The translations under genes and the position numbers were made by a program. Source: JAGDVO01 sp964590075 [NCBI: uncultured Aquificales bacterium] (lineage in GTDB: Bacteria > Thermosulfidibacterota > Thermosulfidibacteria > Thermosulfidibacterales). From it: 64,000 nt of DNA. How positions within the stretch are numbered: the stretch's first letter is position 1; the number at the start of each line of letters is the position of its first letter. Positions 58,491-64,000 of this stretch are shown here, in pieces. The notes under the pieces were generated by a model that worked only from the letters and a program-made list of their open reading frames with translations, was not told the origin of the DNA and made no database searches. The stretch lies in contig CAZPXS010000002.1 in the NCBI GenBank assembly GCA_964590075.1, positions 62,001-126,000 on the forward strand, written 5' to 3'.

Positions 58491-59564
58491 TTGAAGGGGA
58501 AGGAACTATTATACACCATAGAAGCTATAGAACAGGAGAAGGGTATACCAAAGGAGGATATAATAGCTCTACTTGAGGAGGCCATTCTTACGGCTATAGT
58601 TAAGAGGATAGATAAAAAGCCGGATCTTAAGGTTGAGTTAAACCTTAAGGAAGGTGAATTTAAGGTATATGCGAGAAAAAGGGTTGTGGAAGATGGTAAT
58701 GTTAAGAATCCTGAGAAGGAGATTTCTCTTTCCGAGGCCAGAAAGATAAAGCCAGATGCTGTGGTTGGTGATGTATTGGAGGTTCCCTTTAACATAGAGG
58801 GTATGAGTAGAATCATAGCCCAGGCGAGTGTTAACGTTCTTTCCCAAAAGATAGATAAGCTCGAGATAGAGAGGACCTACAGGATCCTTCAGGAAAAACT
58901 GGGAGATATAGTGGTTGGAGAGATAGTTAAGGAGGACGATAAGGGTAACGTTATAGTTAAGATACTTAACGGTAAGGTTCAAGCTATTTTACCACCTGAG
59001 GAGAGGGTAAAGACGGAAAAGTATAGGAAGGGTGATATCAGGAAGTTTTTACTCGTTGGAGTTAGGAAGAAGGGTAACGAGCTTGAAGTGGTTCTGTCAA
59101 GGACTCATCCTAAGCTTCTACAGAGACTTTTTGAGAAGGAGTTACCGGAAGTTTCGGCAGGGTTGGTTAAGGTTGTTAGTGTTGCCAGGGATCCGGGTGA
59201 TAGAAGTAAGGTTGCGGTAACAAGTACCGATCCTACCATTGATCCCGTCGGTGCCTGTATAGGTGTTAGAGGATCCAGGATCCAGACGATAGTTAGGGAG
59301 TTACAGGGTGAGAATATAGACGTTGTTCTATATTCGGAGGATCCTAAGGAGTTTATAGCCAACGCCCTAAAGCCTGCAAAGGTAAATAACATAATGCTCG
59401 ATTGGGACAAAAAGGAGGCCAAGGTTTTTGTAGATGAGGATCAATTGGCCCTTGCTATAGGTAAGAAGGGGCAGAACGCCAGACTAACGGCCAAGCTTAC
59501 AGGCTGGAAGATAGACATAAAGGTCGAAGCGTTAAAGGAAGATAAGGAAACCAAGGATAGCTAA
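58491..59564 (+). CDS. nusA: Transcription factor NusA
   Basis: A 357-residue protein: N-terminal RNA-polymerase-binding domain, S1 domain (about 130-200), then KH1/KH2 (DPTIDPVGACIGVRGSRIQTI, then ALAIGKKGQNARLT). No acidic C-terminal repeats, as in most bacteria outside Proteobacteria. TTG at 58491 follows AGGAGG with 7-base spacing; the longer 58452 frame is in rimP. Confidence 0.96.
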   Translation: MKGKELLYTIEAIEQEKGIPKEDIIALLEEAILTAIVKRIDKKPDLKVELNLKEGEFKVYARKRVVEDGNVKNPEKEISLSEARKIKPDAVVGDVLEVPFNIEGMSRIIAQASVNVLSQKIDKLEIERTYRILQEKLGDIVVGEIVKEDDKGNVIVKILNGKVQAILPPEERVKTEKYRKGDIRKFLLVGVRKKGNELEVVLSRTHPKLLQRLFEKELPEVSAGLVKVVSVARDPGDRSKVAVTSTDPTIDPVGACIGVRGSRIQTIVRELQGENIDVVLYSEDPKEFIANALKPAKVNNIMLDWDKKEAKVFVDEDQLALAIGKKGQNARLTAKLTGWKIDIKVEALKEDKETKDS

Positions 59565-59571
59565 GTTCGTA

Positions 59572-60132
59572 ATGGGAGAACCTATTAGAATGTGTGTGGC
59601 TTGTAGGAAGAGACGCCCAAAGTATGAGCTGTTACGCTTTGTGGAGAGAAACGGCGTTCTTTATTTTGATCCGTTGTGGAGAGCAGAAGGAAGAGGTGTG
59701 AATGTTTGTCCTGATAGGAGATGTATCGAGTTAGCTGTTAAAAGAGGACTGTTTAAAAGAGCCTTAAATAGAGAGGTTTCTGTTCCAAGATTTGAGGATC
59801 TGATGGGAAATGTGGAAGAGGCCTTTGAGAGGGTAATCATAGATACTCTTAGATTGGCGAGAAAGTATGGTGGTGTGGTTCTGGGGAGAACTGCGGTTGA
59901 TAGGGTGATAGATAGGGTTAGTCTTATAATACTTGCCACGGATCTCGATGAGGATGTTGTAAGCTATTTTGTTGGGAAGGGAAAGCCATATAGGATACTG
60001 TTTACTAAAGAGAAATGGGGTGAAGTTTTTTCAAGAAGGCCCGTAGGTGTTATTGGAATTAGGGATAGAGGAGTTGCTGAGAAATTGATTAAAATTATAG
60101 ATAGGTTTCTTAAGGTTATGGAGGTTGCTTGA
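59572..60132 (+). CDS. YlxR (RnpM)-L7Ae fusion protein
   Basis: A 186-residue protein. N-terminal ~80 residues are a YlxR/DUF448 domain (PIRMCVACRKRRPKYELLRFV, GRGVNVCPD), and residues about 90-180 look like an L7Ae/YlxQ domain (DTLRLARKYGGVVLGRTAV, LIILATDLDED). In many Firmicutes these are two adjacent genes, ylxR and ylxQ, between nusA and infB; here they are one gene. RNA-binding is expected. Confidence 0.85.
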   Translation: MGEPIRMCVACRKRRPKYELLRFVERNGVLYFDPLWRAEGRGVNVCPDRRCIELAVKRGLFKRALNREVSVPRFEDLMGNVEEAFERVIIDTLRLARKYGGVVLGRTAVDRVIDRVSLIILATDLDEDVVSYFVGKGKPYRILFTKEKWGEVFSRRPVGVIGIRDRGVAEKLIKIIDRFLKVMEVA

Positions 60133-62552
60133 TGGCAAAAAAGATAAGGGTAAAGCAGATTGCACAGGAGATGGGTTTACAGCCAAAGGAGGTTTTAGCC
60201 TATCTAAAGGACATAGGGATTACTTTAAAAAGTGTTATGAGTTCTATAACGGAGGATGAATACGATAGACTCATAATGTATGTGAAGATGAAAAGGTTAC
60301 AGGAGGAGAAGAAGAAGGAGAGAGAAACTAAGATAGATGAAGTAGAAGTTTCAGAGGTAAAGGTGGAATCTGGAGAAGTTACGGAAGAGGCTCTGGTCGA
60401 AGAGGTAATTGAAAGTGAAGATTTAATAGAATTTAAAGTGGAGGAAGAAATAGAGGAGAGGGTAGAGGAGGTTCCTGTAGAGGAACCGGTGGAGGAACCT
60501 AGGGTAGAGGCTGTAGAGAAAAAGTTGGAGGAGAAGGTTTTAGAGCCGGAGTTAGAGGAAAGGGAGGCAGAGAAGAAAAAAGAGGAGAGTAGAATAATAG
60601 AGGAGAAGATAAAAGAGATATTTTTTAAGAGAGATAGGTTAGAGGATAGGGTACAGAGTATAAGTGATGAGTCTCCTCAGATCATTGAGCCTATTTATCA
60701 ACCTATAAGGGAGAGGAGATTAAGAAGGCGTAAGAGGAGGTATAGGGAGGAGTTAGATGAAGAGACGCTTAGGATAGAAGAGCTGAAATCTAAAGTTGAT
60801 TTTGATAAGGGTATCGTAAGGTTACCAGAAACCATATCTGTTCCTGATCTTGCCATAATGCTTGAGGAAGATGAATCAAAGATAGAGGAGATTCTCCTTT
60901 CAAAGGGTATACCGGTTAAACTTACGAAGGTTATCCCCTATGATGTTGCTAAGATGGTTTGTGAGGAGTTTGGTTTTGAGGTTATTCCCGATGAGGAGAG
61001 TGTGATTCAGGTTTTGGAAGAGGAGGAGAAGGAAGAAGAGGGTCTTGTTCCGAGAGCTCCCGTCGTTACGGTGATGGGACATGTGGATCATGGTAAAACA
61101 ACGCTCTTAGACTATATCAGAAAGACAAACGTTGCGGAGAGAGAGGCGGGAGGAATCACCCAACACATAGGTGCCTATAAAGTTAAGTTACCGCAGGGCG
61201 AGATTACGTTCATAGATACACCGGGACACCATGCCTTTACTACCATGAGGGCAAGAGGAGCCAGGGTAACCGATATAGTTATCCTTGTTGTTGCCGCTGA
61301 TGACGGAGTGATGCCTCAGACGGTGGAGGCTATAAACCACGCAAAGGCAGCAAATGTACCTATAATAGTTGCCATAAACAAGATAGATAAACCCGAAGCA
61401 AAACCCGACAGGGTCAAACAGGAACTTGCACAGCATGGCTTGATACCCGAAGAGTGGGGTGGAGATACTATTATGGTTCCTATCTCTGCCAAGACGGGTC
61501 AGGGTGTCGATGAGTTGCTGGAGATGGTACTTCTCGTTGCTGAAATGCTTGATCTAAAGGCCAATCCCAATAAACCAGCGAGAGGAACGGTTCTGGAGGC
61601 TAAACTCGATCCCAAAAAGGGTCCTGTTGCTACTTTACTGGTTCAGGATGGGACTTTGAGGGAGGGAGATGCCTTTGTCGCCGGTTTATGCTGGGGTAAA
61701 GTTAGAGCCATGACTAACGAGAGGGGTGAAAGACTGAAGGAGGCTGGTCCTTCTACGCCGGTTGAGGTTTTGGGGCTTTCCGATGTCCCCATGGCTGGTG
61801 ACCCCTTCTTCGTCGTTGAGAATGAGAAGGTGGCAAGGGAGATAAGTGAGGAGAGGCGTGAAAAGGCGAAAGAACTCTCCGTCGATAGAGGTAAAGTAAC
61901 CATAGAAGAAATAATGAAGAGACTTATGGAAGGAGAGAGCAAGGAGTTAAGACTGATAGTAAAGGCAGATGTTCAAGGTTCCCTTGAGGCTATAAGGGAA
62001 GTTATAGATAGGTTGTCGACTGATGAGATAAAGGTGAATATAGTCCATTATGGTATAGGTGCGGTTACGGAAACCGATGTTATGTTGGCTAAGGCTAGCG
62101 GAGCCATAATAATAGGGTTTAATGTGAGACCCGATGCTCAGGCAAGGAAGGTTATAGAGAGAGAAAAAGTAGAGGTTAGAACCTATAAGGTTATCTACGA
62201 TATCGTTGAAGATATAAAGAAGATAATGTCGGGTATGTTAGAGCCCGAAGAGAGAGAAGTAGTTCTAGGTAGGGCGGAGATAAGGCAGATATTTAAAGTC
62301 CCCAGGGTTGGTAATGTCGCTGGTTGTTATGTACTCGAGGGTAAGATAGCGAGAAACGCTAAGATAAGGATAATAAGGGATGGTGTTATTGTTTACGATG
62401 GCAAACTCTCTTCGTTGAAGCATTACAAGGATGATGTCAGAGAGATACAGGCTGGTTATGAGTGCGGTATGGCCTTTGAGAATTTCCAGGATATAAAGGA
62501 AGGCGACATAGTTGAGGCTTACGAGATACAGAAAATAGAGAGGGCGCTTTAG
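60132..62552 (+). CDS. infB: Translation initiation factor IF-2
   Basis: An 806-residue GTPase. N-terminal IF2_N helix (about 1-55, [20 protein letters not shown]), a Glu/Arg-rich low-complexity linker (about 60-220), a second IF2_N, then G domain with [24 protein letters not shown], and C-terminal domains II-IV. Start overlaps the YlxR-L7Ae stop (TGATG). Confidence 0.97.
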   Translation: MAKKIRVKQIAQEMGLQPKEVLAYLKDIGITLKSVMSSITEDEYDRLIMYVKMKRLQEEKKKERETKIDEVEVSEVKVESGEVTEEALVEEVIESEDLIEFKVEEEIEERVEEVPVEEPVEEPRVEAVEKKLEEKVLEPELEEREAEKKKEESRIIEEKIKEIFFKRDRLEDRVQSISDESPQIIEPIYQPIRERRLRRRKRRYREELDEETLRIEELKSKVDFDKGIVRLPETISVPDLAIMLEEDESKIEEILLSKGIPVKLTKVIPYDVAKMVCEEFGFEVIPDEESVIQVLEEEEKEEEGLVPRAPVVTVMGHVDHGKTTLLDYIRKTNVAEREAGGITQHIGAYKVKLPQGEITFIDTPGHHAFTTMRARGARVTDIVILVVAADDGVMPQTVEAINHAKAANVPIIVAINKIDKPEAKPDRVKQELAQHGLIPEEWGGDTIMVPISAKTGQGVDELLEMVLLVAEMLDLKANPNKPARGTVLEAKLDPKKGPVATLLVQDGTLREGDAFVAGLCWGKVRAMTNERGERLKEAGPSTPVEVLGLSDVPMAGDPFFVVENEKVAREISEERREKAKELSVDRGKVTIEEIMKRLMEGESKELRLIVKADVQGSLEAIREVIDRLSTDEIKVNIVHYGIGAVTETDVMLAKASGAIIIGFNVRPDAQARKVIEREKVEVRTYKVIYDIVEDIKKIMSGMLEPEEREVVLGRAEIRQIFKVPRVGNVAGCYVLEGKIARNAKIRIIRDGVIVYDGKLSSLKHYKDDVREIQAGYECGMAFENFQDIKEGDIVEAYEIQKIERAL

Positions 62553-62596
62553 TTTTGAGTATTTAGATGTTGAATAAATACTTTTAGGGTTTTACC

Positions 62597-62878
62597 ATGA
62601 TAGTGGGAACTTTACAGATTGTAATAGAGATTCCCTGTAACGATAATTTAAAGGGTAAGAGGAGAGTTTTAAAAGGGCTAATGGATAGGTTAAGGGACCG
62701 CTTTAACGTTTCGGTGAGTGAGGTTGCCAATCAGGATCTCCACCAGCTTGCGACGATAGGCATAGCCTGCGTGGGTACAAGTAAAAGCGTTGTTAATGGT
62801 GTGCTTCAAGAGGTTATAAACTTCGTCGAGGCATACCCTGATATAATTATGTTAGATTATTATATGGAGATGCTATGA
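62597..62878 (+). CDS. ylxP: DUF503 family protein YlxP
   Basis: A 93-residue DUF503 protein (QIVIEIPCNDNLKGKRRVLKG, VSEVANQDLHQLATIGIACVG). Function unknown. The family sits between infB and rbfA in many bacteria, as here, and overlaps rbfA by ATGA. Confidence 0.94.
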   Translation: MIVGTLQIVIEIPCNDNLKGKRRVLKGLMDRLRDRFNVSVSEVANQDLHQLATIGIACVGTSKSVVNGVLQEVINFVEAYPDIIMLDYYMEML

Positions 62879-63219
62879 TGAAGTCCTATAGGCGTACCGA
62901 TAGGCTTAATGAAGTGATAAAAGAGGAGATTGCCGAGCTCATAGTGAGTGGTGTTATAAAGGATGAAAGATTGAAGATGGTTACGATTACGAAGGTTAGA
63001 GTTAGTGAGGATCTCTCCTTTGCCGATGTTTACTACAGTGTAATTGGTTCTTCCTGGGAGATTGCGAAGGAAGCTCTGGAGGACTCGAAGAAATTCATAG
63101 AATATAGAATGATGAAGGATCTTAGGATAAAGAAAATTCCAAGGCTTAGGTTTTTTGAGGACAGAAACTTAGAGTACGTTGAAAGGATAGAAAAGATACT
63201 AAAGGAGATGGGATTTTGA
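62875..63219 (+). CDS. rbfA: Ribosome-binding factor A
   Basis: A 114-residue KH-type protein (RRTDRLNEVIKEEIAELIVSG, VTITKVRVSEDLSFADVYYS, PRLRFFEDRNLE) for late 16S rRNA maturation. Overlaps ylxP (ATGA) and the following nrnA. ATG at 62878 is an alternative. Confidence 0.95.
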   Translation: MMKSYRRTDRLNEVIKEEIAELIVSGVIKDERLKMVTITKVRVSEDLSFADVYYSVIGSSWEIAKEALEDSKKFIEYRMMKDLRIKKIPRLRFFEDRNLEYVERIEKILKEMGF

Positions 63220-64000
63220 AGGATAGTTTTTCCGAGATAGCAAAGGTACTCGATGAAAGTGAAAGTATAGCTTGTTTTGTTCATAAGTCTCCCGATGGTG
63301 ATGCCTTAGGTAGTGCATTGGCTATCTATAATTTTTACGGTAATAAAAAGAGTGTTTCTATCTATAGTCCAACTTTATATCCTGAGGTGTATAGCTTTTT
63401 ACCTGGGATAGATAGGGTTGTCGTTTATAACGATTTTTCTACTGATGTGAGAGGTGCTGATGTTGCTCTATTTCTCGATTGTGGTGATATAGGTAGGGTT
63501 CCGGGTTTTGATTTCAGTCTCTTTGGAAGGGTCGTTAATGTGGATCATCACGAGTCAAATGGTAACTTTGGTTCTTACAATCTTGTTGATCCCGATGCTC
63601 CATCTACCAGCACTCTGGTTTATGAGGTTCTAAAGAGATCTAAAGCCGGCGTTATAGATACTGATGTTGCTATTTGTTTATACACAGGTCTTTATACGGA
63701 CACAGGTGGTTTTCGTTATTCTAATACAAATGAGTATGCCTTCAAAGTTGCTGGTGAGCTAGTCTCCTATGGTATAGATCCATCGAAGATAGCTTTTGAA
63801 GTTTATGAAAACTATCCCTTTAGAAGGATGAAGTTACTCGCCCTTGCTCTTGGAACTTTGGAACTCTTTATGGATGGGAAGGTATCGGTTATCACCGTTT
63901 ACAGGGATTTTTTTGATAAGGCTGGAGCCACTCCTGAAGATACCGAGGATTTTGTTAATTACGCAAGAGCCATAAAAGGTGTTGAGGTAGGGATTTTTAT
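63216..64000 (+). CDS. nrnA: Bifunctional oligoribonuclease/PAP phosphatase NrnA (DHH family), 3' end outside window
   Basis: A DHH/DHHA1 phosphoesterase. From TTG 63216 the frame reads about 261 residues and runs off the window. Metal motifs SPDGDALGSALA, LFLDCGD and NVDHHESN are present, and YTDTGGFRYSN. It degrades short RNAs and dephosphorylates pAp. TTG is the only start that keeps the conserved front and overlaps the rbfA stop. It is next in the usual nusA-infB-rbfA-nrnA order. Confidence 0.93.
   Translation, partial: MKDSFSEIAKVLDESESIACFVHKSPDGDALGSALAIYNFYGNKKSVSIYSPTLYPEVYSFLPGIDRVVVYNDFSTDVRGADVALFLDCGDIGRVPGFDFSLFGRVVNVDHHESNGNFGSYNLVDPDAPSTSTLVYEVLKRSKAGVIDTDVAICLYTGLYTDTGGFRYSNTNEYAFKVAGELVSYGIDPSKIAFEVYENYPFRRMKLLALALGTLELFMDGKVSVITVYRDFFDKAGATPEDTEDFVNYARAIKGVEVGIF

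Overview
The window looks like one chromosomal stretch from a Gram-negative, probably thermophilic bacterium. An outer membrane is implied by LpxI, LpxB, an MsbA-type flippase, an OmpL-like barrel and an O-antigen ligase/polymerase. A thermophilic, deep-branching lineage (Aquificota-like or similar) is suggested by the bifunctional fructose-bisphosphate aldolase/phosphatase, the compact overlapping operons, strong AGG/AGA arginine use and many TTG/GTG starts behind strong GGAGG sites. The phylum is an inference; there is no rRNA here to settle it.

Region 1 (1-7.2 kb) is an accessory segment, visibly AT-richer than the rest. It has the 3' part of an HAO-type multiheme cytochrome c, an MFS transporter, a frameshifted glutamine amidotransferase, a scrap of a ClC chloride channel, and a PII/ammonium-channel/porin cassette. 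Three solitary copies of a CRISPR-type repeat (1445, 2809, 7046), all in one orientation, sit between these blocks. No array and no cas gene is present. This is the most unusual structure in the window.

Region 2 (7.2-18.4 kb) starts with an operon of a PII paralogue with an altered T-loop, LutC, and a LutB-LutA fusion, all joined by ATGA overlaps. A minus-strand operon thrC-metH-pyrF-arsR converges on it. Two tandem diguanylate cyclases, TruD and a small two-helix membrane protein follow.

Region 3 (18.4-34.8 kb) is envelope synthesis. It holds an ATP-grasp orphan, lpxI-lpxB-msbA-DUF374 acyltransferase-glycosyltransferase, then several glycosyltransferases, a nucleotide-sugar dehydrogenase, a sugar-kinase-like protein, an O-antigen ligase/polymerase and a polysaccharide deacetylase, with comF-rsmE-nth upstream on the minus strand.

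Region 4 (34.8-45.3 kb) is mostly housekeeping: TtcA-like thiolase, a PyrD-like protein, a TIGR01777 epimerase, serS, holB, ricT, metG, tatD, an IclR regulator and an M48 lipoprotein peptidase.

Region 5 (45.3-56.1 kb) has three tRNA genes and a surE-pcm-(tRNA-Pro)-LOG-like-NlpD-like run, which recalls the surE-pcm-nlpD order of proteobacteria. Then come ugd, yggT, DUF167, mtnA, a ROK kinase, the FBP aldolase/phosphatase and ftsK. The LOG-like gene follows its tRNA with no canonical start codon between.

Region 6 (56.1-64 kb) has miaB and a bifunctional-nuclease gene on the minus strand, divergent from the classical rimP-nusA-ylxR/L7Ae-infB-ylxP-rbfA-nrnA operon, which runs off the window end.
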